A DNA stretch of 64,000 nt, taken from NCBI GenBank assembly GCA_023389155.1, contig JAEWEV010000018.1, positions 62,001-126,000 on the forward strand, written 5' to 3'. The notes beneath the pieces were generated by a model, which was given only the letters and a program-made list of their open reading frames with translations, was not told the DNA's origin and did not search any database. Below are positions 18,552-27,970 of the stretch, one piece after another (positions within the stretch are counted from its first letter, which is position 1; each line of letters begins with the position of its first letter). A program made the translations under genes and the position numbers. Source of the stretch: Pseudomonadota bacterium. GTDB taxonomy: Bacteria > Pseudomonadota > Gammaproteobacteria > Burkholderiales > Burkholderiaceae_B.

Positions 18552-18586
18552 AAAAAAAGGCCAGAATCGAGTTCTGGCCTTTTTTC
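18552..18586. terminator. Strong terminator downstream of aspS
   Basis: A perfect 9-bp stem AGGCCAGAA/TTCTGGCCT with a 5-base loop, flanked by seven A on the left and six T on the right. It works as an intrinsic terminator on either strand. It lies just past the aspS stop on the minus strand. Confidence 0.85.
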
Positions 18587-18594
18587 ATCTTGGT

Positions 18595-20388
18595 TTATTC
18601 CACCACTGTTTTGTTGCGCAGGCGAATATGCAGCTCACGCAACTGCTTTTCATCAACAGGTGAAGGGGCCTGAGTCAGCAGACACTGTGCCCGCTGCGTT
18701 TTGGGGAAGGCAATCACATCACGAATGGATTCAGCACCGGCCATCATCGTAACCAGTCGATCCAGACCCAGCGCCAGTCCACCATGCGGTGGCGCGCCGT
18801 ACTGCAGGGCGTCGAGCAGGAAGCCGAATTTAGCTCGGGCTTCTTCGTCGCTGATGTTCAGGGCACGGAATACTTTGCTCTGCACCTCTTCACGGTGGAT
18901 ACGGACTGAACCACCGCCGATTTCCCAGCCATTGAGGACCAGATCGTAAGCCTTCGCATAGGCCTTGGACGGGTCGGTGGCAAGAAAGTCTTCGTGACCA
19001 TCTTTCGGACTGGTAAACGGGTGATGCGCGGCGAAATAGCGTCCTTCCTGTTCGTCGTATTCGAACATCGGGAAGTCCACGACCCACAGGGGCTTCCAGC
19101 TGTCTTCGAACAGACCGGCAGATTTGGCAAAATCGCTGTGGCCCAGCTTGACACGCAGGGCGCCAATGGCGTCGTTGACCACTTTGGACTTGTCGGCGCC
19201 AAAGAAAATAATGTCGCCCGCCGCAGCACCGGTACGCGCCAGGATTTCCTTGATGGCGGCATCGTGCAGGTTTTTCACGATGGGCGATTGCAGGCCTTCG
19301 CGACCAGAGGCCGGATCATTGACCTTGATCCACGCCAGGCCCTTGGCACCATAAATACTAACAAACTGGGTGTAATCGTCGATTTCCTTGCGTGACAGCG
19401 CGGCGCCGCCCGGCACCCGCAGCGCCACGACGCGACCGCCCGGCTGTCGCGCTGCAGAAGCAAAGACCTTGAAGTCGACATCTTTCATGACGTCGGTCAG
19501 CTCGGTGAACTCGAGCCGCACGCGCATGTCTGGCTTGTCGGAGCCGAAACGCAACATGGCTTCGTCCCAGGTCATGATCGGGAAGGTGGCATCCAGATCA
19601 ACGTTCTGTACCTGCTTGAAGACGTGGCGAACCATGCCTTCAAAAATTTCACGGATCTGCTCTTCGTTCAGGAACGAAGTTTCGCAGTCGATCTGTGTGA
19701 ATTCAGGCTGGCGATCAGCACGCAAATCTTCATCACGGAAGCATTTGACAATCTGATAATAACGGTCGAAGCCGGCAACCATTAACATTTGCTTGAACAG
19801 TTGCGGAGACTGGGGTAAGGCAAAAAATTGACCATCGTGTACCCGTGAAGGCACCAGATAGTCGCGTGCACCTTCCGGCGTACTTTTGGTGAGCATGGGC
19901 GTTTCAATATCGATGAAGCCCAGTTCGTCCAGATACTTGCGCACCTCGATAGAGACCCGATAGCGCAGCATCAGGTTGCGCTGCATTTGCGGGCGACGCA
20001 GGTCCAGGACGCGATGCGTCAGACGTGTGGTCTCGGAGAGGTTCTCGTCGTCAAGCTGAAATGGCGGCGTGACCGATGCGTTAAGCACTTCGACTTCGCG
20101 GCACAAAACTTCGATTTCGCCCGAAACCAGTTCCTTGTTGGCGGTGCCGTCAGGGCGACGACGCACGAGACCGGTGATGCGGATGCAGTATTCATTGCGC
20201 AGATTCTCTGCGGTGGCAAAAGCCTGTTCATTATCGGGATCGAACACGATCTGGGCAAGCCCTTCACGATCACGCAGATCGATAAAAATTACGCCACCGT
20301 GATCGCGGCGGCGATGCACCCAGCCGAAAAGGGTGACAGTTTGATCAAGCTGATCAAGGCTGACTTGACCGGTGTAGCAGGTACGCAT
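18595..20388 (-). CDS. aspS: Aspartyl-tRNA synthetase
   Basis: Class II synthetase of 597 residues, bacterial type with the GAD insertion domain. The ATG at 20388 gives the conserved opening MRTCYTGQV. The OB-fold has GWVHRRRDHGGVIFIDLRDREG; class II motif 2 is around FRDEDLRADRQPEFTQID, and motif 3 around GGLALGLDRLVTMM. It charges tRNA-Asp. Whether it is also non-discriminating toward tRNA-Asn cannot be settled without knowing whether asnS or gatCAB is present elsewhere. Confidence 0.97.
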   Translation of the reverse strand: MRTCYTGQVSLDQLDQTVTLFGWVHRRRDHGGVIFIDLRDREGLAQIVFDPDNEQAFATAENLRNEYCIRITGLVRRRPDGTANKELVSGEIEVLCREVEVLNASVTPPFQLDDENLSETTRLTHRVLDLRRPQMQRNLMLRYRVSIEVRKYLDELGFIDIETPMLTKSTPEGARDYLVPSRVHDGQFFALPQSPQLFKQMLMVAGFDRYYQIVKCFRDEDLRADRQPEFTQIDCETSFLNEEQIREIFEGMVRHVFKQVQNVDLDATFPIMTWDEAMLRFGSDKPDMRVRLEFTELTDVMKDVDFKVFASAARQPGGRVVALRVPGGAALSRKEIDDYTQFVSIYGAKGLAWIKVNDPASGREGLQSPIVKNLHDAAIKEILARTGAAAGDIIFFGADKSKVVNDAIGALRVKLGHSDFAKSAGLFEDSWKPLWVVDFPMFEYDEQEGRYFAAHHPFTSPKDGHEDFLATDPSKAYAKAYDLVLNGWEIGGGSVRIHREEVQSKVFRALNISDEEARAKFGFLLDALQYGAPPHGGLALGLDRLVTMMAGAESIRDVIAFPKTQRAQCLLTQAPSPVDEKQLRELHIRLRNKTVVE

Positions 20389-20478
20389 GAAAAATGCTCC
20401 GAAATTCTTTGACTTTTGAATAAATGCTGGGGCCGGCACAGGCGACAGACGCCTGGCGGGCACGAACAGGCGACAAAA

Positions 20479-20787
20479 TCAGGTCGCGCTGCTTTCAGAT
20501 GAGGATTTGGCCGCAGCGGCAGAAGCCGCCGGCGCTGCCGGCGTGGCTGTGCCGGCACCGGCGCCACTATCGGACTTGCCTGTGGCATTAGCCGCGCCAT
20601 TATTGCCACCACGGAAGTCGGTCACGTACCAGCCCGAGCCCTTGAGCTGGAAGCCGGCAGCAGTGACCTGCTTGGAAAAGGTTTCCTGCCCGCATTCGGG
20701 ACAGGTAGACAGGGGCGCATCCGACATTTTTTGCAGCACATCCTTGGCATGGCCGCAGGCGCTGCATTTATATGCATAAATAGGCAC
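20479..20787 (-). CDS. FmdB-family zinc ribbon protein
   Basis: 102 residues from a GTG start at 20787, which gives the family's opening (M)PIYAYKC. The N-terminal zinc ribbon has CSAC and CPEC pairs, followed by the family's GFQLKGSGWYVTDFR block; the remainder is Ala/Ser-rich. Function of the family is unknown, with regulatory roles suggested for FmdB. It lies just upstream of aspS, a neighbour pair common in betaproteobacteria. A start at 20826 would add a hydrophobic leader not seen in the family. Confidence 0.85.
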   Translation of the reverse strand: MPIYAYKCSACGHAKDVLQKMSDAPLSTCPECGQETFSKQVTAAGFQLKGSGWYVTDFRGGNNGAANATGKSDSGAGAGTATPAAPAASAAAAKSSSESSAT

Positions 20788-20867
20788 AACGAACTCGCAA
20801 AAAAACAGGGAGAAAAGGGATGCCAAAACGGACGTATCCCCAAATTAACCCCTTATTTTATCCCAAT

Positions 20868-22172
20868 TTACAGGCCTGTATTTCCCAGAAGTTGCACCGG
20901 CAGCAAAAACATGGCGGCCGCCACCAGCGTGGGAATCAGCGCTGCCAGGAACAGGTATTTGGGCGAGATCGCTTCATCCGGAAAGCATCCCTTCAGAATC
21001 GAAAAGCCCGCAGGATTAGGCGCATTCGCAATCACAGTCAGACCGCCGCCGGTGACGGCGCCGGCAACCAGCATATAACGCCAGACTTCATTGGTGCCTT
21101 CGACCAGGGATCCCAGGTAGGTAAGGGCCGCGTTGTCAGTGATTGCCGTCAGGGCTGTGGCTCCCCAATACAGCAGCGCAGGCGACAGGCCTGCCAGCAG
21201 ATCCTGCAGCCACCACTGCTGCATGCCGCCAAGCACAATCAGACCAGCCAGAAAGAAGGCCACCATGAGCGCCTCCTTGATCATCAGCTTGTCCTGATAG
21301 TGTTCGTAGGCCGTGCAGTACCCGACAAAAAGCATCATCAACCCGATGAATACCGCAGGATGATGGGAAAAAAACACGATTGCTGCCAGGAATACCAGAT
21401 GGATCAGGATGACAATCCAGGGGATGGGCGCGCGCGGCTGAGCGCCGTCCGCTCTGGTTCGCTCACGTGCATTTTCCCCCGCGACCAGCAATTCACGGCG
21501 CATCAGAAACGTTAGCACTCCGGCGTTGATCATCACTGCCAGCGCCGCTTTCCAACCAAAATGGGTTGCCATGTAAATGGTATCCCAGCCAAACGAGTGC
21601 GCAACCATCAATACCGGCGGCGCCGCATAGGAAGTCAGCACACCGCCGATGGAGACATTCACAAACAGCACACCTATCGTCATGTACTTGAAGCGGGTGT
21701 GGTTACTGTGATCAAAAAAAGCGCGTTTGAGCAGCAACGCCGCCAGGGTCATGGCCGCCGGCTCGGTAATGAAAGAACCTGACAGCGGCACCAGCACCAG
21801 TGTCAGCAAAAAGGTGGCAATCGCAGTGGGCAGCGGAACGATTCGTGCAAGATACCGGACGGCCATGCCGACCAGCACCAGTATCGGGCGACTGGCAGCG
21901 ACAACCATGATTGCAAACACAAACAGCGGTTCGGTGAAGTTGCGGGTATCCATGTAGCTGACTGCGCTGTCGAGTCCACCTGTAACGCCCATGAAGATGA
22001 TCAGGATAGCGGCCCACAGACCGAAAACAGCTTCGACTTCAGAAAACGCATGCCACAAACCGGAATGGGGCCCGCCCCGATTCGCACGCCGGGCAAAAAA
22101 CGGCACCGAAAACGTGTGGACAATGGCGATCGCAAACAGCACGGTTGCGATCAATTCAATCTGATCGGGCAT
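20868..22172 (-). CDS. Putative Na+/H+ antiporter, ion-transporter superfamily
   Basis: 434-residue polytopic inner-membrane protein with about 11-12 hydrophobic segments. The AVSYMDTRNFTEPLFVFAIMVVA region, PLSGSFITEPAAMTLAALLL and NVSIGGVLTSYAAPPVLMVA blocks are typical of the PF07399 group of putative Na+/H+ antiporters. The repeated TEPAAM and SIGG/TDNAALTYLGSLVEG halves reflect the inverted-repeat fold. Ion specificity is inferred from family only. Confidence 0.78.
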   Translation of the reverse strand: MPDQIELIATVLFAIAIVHTFSVPFFARRANRGGPHSGLWHAFSEVEAVFGLWAAILIIFMGVTGGLDSAVSYMDTRNFTEPLFVFAIMVVAASRPILVLVGMAVRYLARIVPLPTAIATFLLTLVLVPLSGSFITEPAAMTLAALLLKRAFFDHSNHTRFKYMTIGVLFVNVSIGGVLTSYAAPPVLMVAHSFGWDTIYMATHFGWKAALAVMINAGVLTFLMRRELLVAGENARERTRADGAQPRAPIPWIVILIHLVFLAAIVFFSHHPAVFIGLMMLFVGYCTAYEHYQDKLMIKEALMVAFFLAGLIVLGGMQQWWLQDLLAGLSPALLYWGATALTAITDNAALTYLGSLVEGTNEVWRYMLVAGAVTGGGLTVIANAPNPAGFSILKGCFPDEAISPKYLFLAALIPTLVAAAMFLLPVQLLGNTGL

Positions 22173-22303
22173 TCTTCTTATCCTTTATTGGTAACCAATA
22201 TGATGCGGGGATTTTAAGGACAGCCCGTCACCATTTCAATCAAAAGACCGCAAGTAAGGGTTTCTCTGTGCAACCCCGACAAGGATCCGTCTGCGCGCGT
22301 GGT

Positions 22304-22822
22304 TCAGGTCTCCAAGGCTCGGCCTTGCGCCTGCTGCCCTCGCGCATCCAACCAGACCTGACACAGCGCCTGCATACCCGCTTTGTCGTCCTGGGTAAAC
22401 CGGTTGGGCTTGGGACTGTCAACGTCCCACACACCGATCAGATCTTCTCCCTCGAACAGGGGAATAACGATTTCAGAGCGGGATGCCGCATCGCAGGCAA
22501 TATGGCCGGGAAAGGCAAAGACATCGGGTACCAGTTGAGCCTCTCGGGTCGCTGCCGCGGTGCCGCACACCCCTTTGCCAATGGCAATCCGCACGCAGGC
22601 GATCTGCCCCTGAAAGGGACCCAGCACAAGCTCCCTGCCATCGTAGAAATAGAATCCGGCCCAGTTCAGATCGGGTACGGTATGGTAGACCAGCGCGGAC
22701 AGATTGGCCGCATTGGCGATCTGATCCGGCTCGCCGTCAAACAACGACCGGGCCTGGGAGACCAGGGTGTCGTACATGGCGGGAACAGACGCAAAGCGTT
22801 GGGTAGTGTCAAAACTGAACAT
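22304..22822 (-). CDS. msrC: Free methionine-(R)-sulfoxide reductase (GAF domain)
   Basis: 172-residue single GAF-domain enzyme reducing free methionine-R-sulfoxide. All three conserved cysteines are present: C76 (QIACVRI), C86 (GKGVCGTA) and C110 (HIACDAASRSEIV). The ATG at 22822 is chosen because the family begins a few residues before the YDTLV helix; an upstream start at 22885 adds an unrelated stretch. It is divergent from ubiA. Confidence 0.9.
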   Translation of the reverse strand: MFSFDTTQRFASVPAMYDTLVSQARSLFDGEPDQIANAANLSALVYHTVPDLNWAGFYFYDGRELVLGPFQGQIACVRIAIGKGVCGTAAATREAQLVPDVFAFPGHIACDAASRSEIVIPLFEGEDLIGVWDVDSPKPNRFTQDDKAGMQALCQVWLDARGQQAQGRALET

Positions 22823-23025
22823 AATGAGTGTGCGTAGAGAGACAGTAATAGTCGAGTGAGAACCGATTGTAGTCATAACGCGCATCCGGTTCAGGCGAAA
22901 CCACTAACGACGTAACAGGAAATTCCCCCATCCCGGGCTTGTTGACTCCCTTGCCCGGCAAAACCTTTAAAATTCCCTTTTCAATCTTTTCTGCCACACG
23001 CCACAGCCACGACACAGCCCAAGAC

Positions 23026-23940
23026 ATGCCCAGCACCAACCCCGACCTCAACGACATCCGCCACAACGACTGGGTAGAGCACTATCTGCCCGCATCGTGG
23101 CGCCCCTATGCAAGACTCTGTCGACTGGATCGCCCGGTAGGCACATGGCTCACCCTTCTGCCTTGCATCGCAGCACTTATCCAGGCGCAGCACGGCATCC
23201 CCACGCTGTTGCGCTTTGTCGTCTTCTGCCTGGGCGCATTGCTGATGCGCAGCGTTGGCTGCACGATCAATGACATATGTGACAGAAATTTCGACAAACA
23301 TGTGGAGCGCACGCGCTTTCGTCCGCTGACCAGCGGCCAGATCAGCCTGAAGCAGGCCATCCTCTTTCTGCTTGCCCAGCTTGCCGTGGCCGCCCTGCTC
23401 CTGTTTTTCATCAACAGCTACAGCCGCTGGCTCGCGGTCGCACTGGTGCCGCTGGTGTTCATCTATCCCCTATGCAAGCGGTTCACATACTGGCCACAGC
23501 TGGTGTTGGGCATTGCCTTTAACTGGGGAATGCTCATGGCCTGGTCCGATACCCAGAACACCGTGCCGCTTGCCGCGGTCCTGATGTGGATGGGGGCGGT
23601 AACCTGGCAAATCGGCTACGACACGATCTACGCCTACACCGATATGAAAGATGACGAGCAGCTGGGCCTGCGCTCTACCGCACTGCGATTCAGGGACCAG
23701 GGCCTGATCTGGCTCATCGGTTTTTATGCTGTCACTGTCATGCTGTGGACCATCCCCGGCATCATGCTCGGGTTCGGCTGGCTCTACTATGTTTTCATGC
23801 TAGCAATTGCGCTGCACTTTTACTGGCAGCTTTCGACCTTCGATCTGCAGAAACCCGATCGCAGTTTCGCGCTGTTTCGGGCCAACATCTGGACCGGGAT
23901 ACTGCTTGTTGCCGGTTCATTGGGCGGCACACTAGTCTAG
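23026..23940 (+). CDS. ubiA: 4-hydroxybenzoate polyprenyltransferase
   Basis: Membrane prenyltransferase of ubiquinone synthesis that attaches the polyprenyl tail to 4-hydroxybenzoate. 304 residues from the ATG at 23026. Both Mg2+-diphosphate motifs are visible: NDICDRNFD from residue 82 and the later DTIYAYTDMKDDEQLG. About eight membrane helices. Monocistronic; the putA regulatory region begins six bases after its stop. Confidence 0.94.
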   Translation: MPSTNPDLNDIRHNDWVEHYLPASWRPYARLCRLDRPVGTWLTLLPCIAALIQAQHGIPTLLRFVVFCLGALLMRSVGCTINDICDRNFDKHVERTRFRPLTSGQISLKQAILFLLAQLAVAALLLFFINSYSRWLAVALVPLVFIYPLCKRFTYWPQLVLGIAFNWGMLMAWSDTQNTVPLAAVLMWMGAVTWQIGYDTIYAYTDMKDDEQLGLRSTALRFRDQGLIWLIGFYAVTVMLWTIPGIMLGFGWLYYVFMLAIALHFYWQLSTFDLQKPDRSFALFRANIWTGILLVAGSLGGTLV

Positions 23941-23946
23941 ACGGGA

Positions 23947-24030
23947 GTTAACCCGTGCCGTGCCATCTGGCAGTATAAAAATTTAGTCTTTAAATCCGCT
24001 GGTTAACCCTGTAATAAAAGGGTTAACCCT
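23947..24030 (+). promoter_or_regulatory. Triple GTTAACC operator array upstream of putA
   Basis: Three copies of GTTAACCC start at 23947, 24002 and 24022. The last two, extended to GGTTAACCCT, are exactly 20 bp apart and flank a TAATAA element that could be the -10 box. The same three-box layout (offsets 57 and 20) precedes putP at 46604. In E. coli the PutA ribbon-helix-helix domain represses putA and putP by binding GTTGCA sites. A GTTGCA at 24087-24092 also abuts the putA start. The GTTAACC boxes are proposed here as binding sites for PutA or another proline-responsive regulator. Confidence 0.6.
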
Positions 24031-24093
24031 AATATTATTTTTTTGGCGGATTCGGTACGCTCAGCGCATTCATTCAATCTATTTGAGTTGCAC

Positions 24094-27000
24094 ATGGCTA
24101 CGACTACCACGCTTGGCATCAAGGTCGATCCCGACCTGAAAAATCGCCTTCAATATCACGCAGATAAACTGAACTGTACCCCGCACTGGCTACACAAGCA
24201 GGCGCTGATGGCGTACCTGGATCAGATTGAACGCGGGCTGACGCCCGAAGAATTGCGACATCTGTCGCCGACTGCCGGCGACCATGACGCCGCCGTCATC
24301 CAGGCAGCCGATAGCCGCAAGCCACCGTTCTATGAGTTTGGCCAGGATGTGCAACCGCAATCGGTATTGCGTGCCGCCATTACGTCTGCGTACCGCCGCC
24401 CCGAGCCGGAGTGCGTGCCTTTGCTGCTGGATCAGGCCACGCTTGTCAAACCGGAACAGACCCGCGAACTGGCGCTCAGGCTGGTCAAGGCGCTCAAAGA
24501 AAAAAGCCCCGGTGGCGGGGTGGAAAGCCTGATCCAGGAATTTGCCCTGTCCAGCCAGGAAGGGGTGGCACTCATGTGTCTGGCCGAAGCGCTCCTGCGT
24601 ATCCCCGACAGGGCAACCCGTGACGCCCTTATCCGCGACAAAATCAGTCATGGTGACTGGAAATCCCATATGGGCAGCTCCCCTTCCCTGTTTGTCAACG
24701 CGGCAACATGGGGACTGATGCTGACCGGCAGGCTGGTCGCCGTCAACAGCGAACAGAATCTGTCCAAGGCGCTGACACGCATGATTGCCAAGGGCGGCGA
24801 GCCCCTGATCCGCCAGGGCGTCAACATGGCCATGCGCATGATGGGCGAACAGTTTGTGTCGGGCCAGAGCATTTCATCGGCCCTGGCCAACAGTCGCAAA
24901 TTTGAAGCCGAAGGCTTCCGCTACAGCTACGACATGCTCGGCGAAGCGGCGACCACCGCGGCCGATGCCCAACGCTACTACGAATCCTACGAGCAGGCCA
25001 TCCACGCTATCGGCAAAGCCTCGGGTGGGCGCGGTATTTATGAAGGTCCCGGCATCTCCATCAAGCTCTCGGCACTGCATCCACGATATTCCCGGGCACA
25101 GCGGGAGCGCGTCATCGGTGAATTGCTGCCGCGCCTGGTCGCCCTCACCCGCCTGGCCCGCTCCTACGACATCGGCCTGAATATCGACGCGGAAGAAGCC
25201 GACAGGCTTGAACTGTCACTCGATCTGCTGGAAGCCCTGTGTACAACGCAGGAATTCGAAGGCTGGAACGGTATTGGCTTTGTCATCCAGGCCTACCAGA
25301 AGCGAGCGCCGTTTGTCATCGACTATGTAATCGACCTGGGCCGCCGCACCCGCCATCGCCTGATGATCCGCCTGGTCAAGGGGGCTTACTGGGATACGGA
25401 AATCAAACGCGCGCAGCTGGACGGCCTGGAAGGCTACCCCGTCTATACGCGCAAGGTATATACCGACGTGTCCTATCTGGCCTGCGCGCGCAAGCTGCTG
25501 TCAGCACCTGACGCGGTTTATCCCCAGTTCGCCACCCACAATGCCCAAACCCTGTCTGCGATCTACCATCTGGCGGGCAGCAACTATTACCCCGGTCAAT
25601 ACGAATTCCAGTGCCTGCACGGCATGGGCGAACCGTTATATTCAGAAGTGGTGGGCAGCAAAAAGCTGAACCGTCCCTGCCGCATTTACGCCCCCGTCGG
25701 CACCCACGAAACGCTGCTGGCCTACCTGGTACGACGCCTGCTGGAAAACGGCGCCAATACCTCCTTCGTGAACCAGATCGGCGATGAGAATATCGATCTG
25801 AACACGCTGGTCGCCAACCCCATTGAGGTCGCCGGCACCATACAGCCTCTGGGCGCTCCTCACGAGAAAATCCCTCTGCCCCGCGATCTGTACAGTATCG
25901 ACGGCGAACCTGGCAGGCGCAATTCCAGCGGCATAGACCTGAGCAATGAACACCGGCTGGGCTCGCTGGCTGCTGCTCTGCTCAACAGCGCGACCGAACC
26001 GTGGCTGGCCGCTCCCACGCTCTACCAACCTGCAAACGAAGAAGACAAAGCGGCGCGTCGCAAGCCCATGCTCAATCCTGCCGATCACAGGGATGTTGTC
26101 GGCGAAGTGATTGAAGCATCGGAAGAAGATGTGACACAGGCCGTGGCTGCCGCAGTCAGCATGGCACCCATCTGGCAGGCTACTCCTGTGGAAGACCGCG
26201 CCCAGGCGCTGCGTCGTGCGGCCCAGCTTCTTGAGTCCCGCATGCAGCCACTGCTGGGCCTGATCGTCCGTGAAGCCGGCAAATCGCTGCCCAATGCCAT
26301 TGCAGAGGTACGGGAAGCGGTGGATTTCCTGCGCTACTACGCAGACCAGATCGAAGATAATTTCAACGAAGATCGCCACCGTCCTCTGGGGCCTGTGTTG
26401 TGTATCAGCCCCTGGAATTTTCCGTTGGCGATTTTCACCGGGCAGGTCAGTGCCGCTCTGGCTGCAGGCAATACCGTGCTGGCCAAACCTGCAGAGCAGA
26501 CACCACTGATCGCGGCGCAAGCTGTGGCGATTCTGCACGAAGCAGGCATTCCGCAAGAAGCGGTGCAACTGCTGCCGGGACAGGGCGAAACGGTTGGCGA
26601 TCAGCTTGTTTCCCACCCCGATATTCGCGGCGTAATGTTCACCGGCTCGACCGATGTCGCCCGCATCATCGCCGGCAAGCTTGCGGGGCGCCTGGATAAC
26701 CATGGCCATCCCATTCCCCTTATCGCCGAGACCGGCGGCCAGAACGCGCTGATCGTGGACTCCTCTGCACTGGCAGAACAGGTGGTCTACGATGTGCTCA
26801 ATTCCGCCTTCGACTCGGCCGGCCAGCGCTGCTCTGCCCTGCGTATTCTCTGCATTCAGGAAGAGGCAGCAGATCATGTGCTTAACATGATCAAAGGGGC
26901 GATGAAAGAGCTTACTGTCGGCAGCCCCGACCTGTTATCCACGGACGTCGGTCCGGTCATCGACGAGCAGGCACGCCAGATTATCGAACGCCATATCCTC

Positions 27001-27918
27001 AAGATGCGCCAGTCAGGCCATGTGGTGGAACAGCTACCCATGCACCGCAACACCGAGCACGGCACCTTTGTGTCTCCCGCACTGATCGAACTCAATGACA
27101 TCAGCGAACTGGAGCGCGAGGTGTTTGGCCCCGTTCTGCACGTGGTGCGTTACAAACGGGCAGAGCTCGACAATCTCGTCGATAAAATCAATGGGACCGG
27201 CTACGGTCTGACCTTCGGTATCCATTCACGGATTGACGAAACTATCGGTCGTGTCTGCACACGTATCCATGCCGGCAATATTTATGTCAATCGCAATATT
27301 GTAGGCGCGGTGGTCGGGGTGCAGCCTTTCGGCGGCCAGGGTCTGTCAGGCACCGGGCCCAAGGCAGGCGGCCCACTCTACCTGTATCGTCTGCTGTCTC
27401 AGGGGAATGACGACATGCCTCGCGGCGTTGATCTTCCTGGCCTGAACCCAGCCGGCACGACACTGCCAGGACCTACCGGCGAAACCAATGTCTATCGCCT
27501 GGTGCCCCGGGGCACGGTACTGGCCTGGCCGGCCTCTGTTGAAGGTGCCAGGTTGCAGCTGGAACAGATTCTTGAAACGGGAAATCGGGCTCTGCTTGTG
27601 GATGCTCCGTCAGTACGCGACTGGGTAGACAACGCTGTCTCTGGCGAAAACCGGAAGCGCGTTGACTACATCGGGCAGGCGCAGATGATGGAAACAGCTT
27701 TCGATGCGGCACTTTTTGAAGGAGATGGAGACACGCTGCGTCAGCTGAATCTGGATCTGGCCGACAGAAAAGGCCCGATTGTGATTGCCCAGGGTCTGCA
27801 GACAGACGAGATCCTGCACGGTCATCGTTATGCCATCAGTGGACTGGTTCATGAACAAAGCATCAGTACGAATACTGCGGCGGCAGGCGGTAACGCCAGC
27901 CTGATGACCATTGCTTAG
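24094..27918 (+). CDS. putA: Trifunctional proline utilization protein PutA
   Basis: 1274 residues. It oxidises proline to glutamate in two steps and probably autoregulates. Residues 1-47 form a ribbon-helix-helix DNA-binding domain (TTTLGIKV, then TPHWLHKQALMAYLDQIE), close to E. coli PutA. The FAD proline dehydrogenase barrel spans roughly 240-570 (SIKLSALHPRYS, RLVKGAYWDTEIKRAQ, GTHETLLAYLVRRLLENG). The P5C dehydrogenase domain (about 600-1130) has catalytic C913 in GQRCSAL and E879 in AETGGQ. A C-terminal domain follows. The ATG at 24094 restores the RHH strand; a TTG at 24043 is less likely. It is preceded by the GTTAACC array and convergent with an orphan dctP gene. Confidence 0.96.
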   Translation: MATTTTLGIKVDPDLKNRLQYHADKLNCTPHWLHKQALMAYLDQIERGLTPEELRHLSPTAGDHDAAVIQAADSRKPPFYEFGQDVQPQSVLRAAITSAYRRPEPECVPLLLDQATLVKPEQTRELALRLVKALKEKSPGGGVESLIQEFALSSQEGVALMCLAEALLRIPDRATRDALIRDKISHGDWKSHMGSSPSLFVNAATWGLMLTGRLVAVNSEQNLSKALTRMIAKGGEPLIRQGVNMAMRMMGEQFVSGQSISSALANSRKFEAEGFRYSYDMLGEAATTAADAQRYYESYEQAIHAIGKASGGRGIYEGPGISIKLSALHPRYSRAQRERVIGELLPRLVALTRLARSYDIGLNIDAEEADRLELSLDLLEALCTTQEFEGWNGIGFVIQAYQKRAPFVIDYVIDLGRRTRHRLMIRLVKGAYWDTEIKRAQLDGLEGYPVYTRKVYTDVSYLACARKLLSAPDAVYPQFATHNAQTLSAIYHLAGSNYYPGQYEFQCLHGMGEPLYSEVVGSKKLNRPCRIYAPVGTHETLLAYLVRRLLENGANTSFVNQIGDENIDLNTLVANPIEVAGTIQPLGAPHEKIPLPRDLYSIDGEPGRRNSSGIDLSNEHRLGSLAAALLNSATEPWLAAPTLYQPANEEDKAARRKPMLNPADHRDVVGEVIEASEEDVTQAVAAAVSMAPIWQATPVEDRAQALRRAAQLLESRMQPLLGLIVREAGKSLPNAIAEVREAVDFLRYYADQIEDNFNEDRHRPLGPVLCISPWNFPLAIFTGQVSAALAAGNTVLAKPAEQTPLIAAQAVAILHEAGIPQEAVQLLPGQGETVGDQLVSHPDIRGVMFTGSTDVARIIAGKLAGRLDNHGHPIPLIAETGGQNALIVDSSALAEQVVYDVLNSAFDSAGQRCSALRILCIQEEAADHVLNMIKGAMKELTVGSPDLLSTDVGPVIDEQARQIIERHILKMRQSGHVVEQLPMHRNTEHGTFVSPALIELNDISELEREVFGPVLHVVRYKRAELDNLVDKINGTGYGLTFGIHSRIDETIGRVCTRIHAGNIYVNRNIVGAVVGVQPFGGQGLSGTGPKAGGPLYLYRLLSQGNDDMPRGVDLPGLNPAGTTLPGPTGETNVYRLVPRGTVLAWPASVEGARLQLEQILETGNRALLVDAPSVRDWVDNAVSGENRKRVDYIGQAQMMETAFDAALFEGDGDTLRQLNLDLADRKGPIVIAQGLQTDEILHGHRYAISGLVHEQSISTNTAAAGGNASLMTIA

Positions 27919-27932
27919 GATGTGAAATAGCG

Positions 27933-27968
27933 GGATATCGGATCGCAGCCTTCAGGCTGCGAGTATCC
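27933..27968. terminator. Hairpin between convergent putA and dctP
   Basis: CGCAGCC pairs with GGCTGCG around a TTCA loop, and an outer GGATA/TATCC extends the stem. It lies 14 bases after the putA stop and three bases before the last codon of dctP. There is no strong T-run, so it may be a shared 3'-end structure. Confidence 0.45.
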
Positions 27969-27970
27969 GG

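Noticed and set aside
25642..26877. A 411-codon open frame antisense to putA
   Set aside because: No family features; mirror of the P5C dehydrogenase coding frame.
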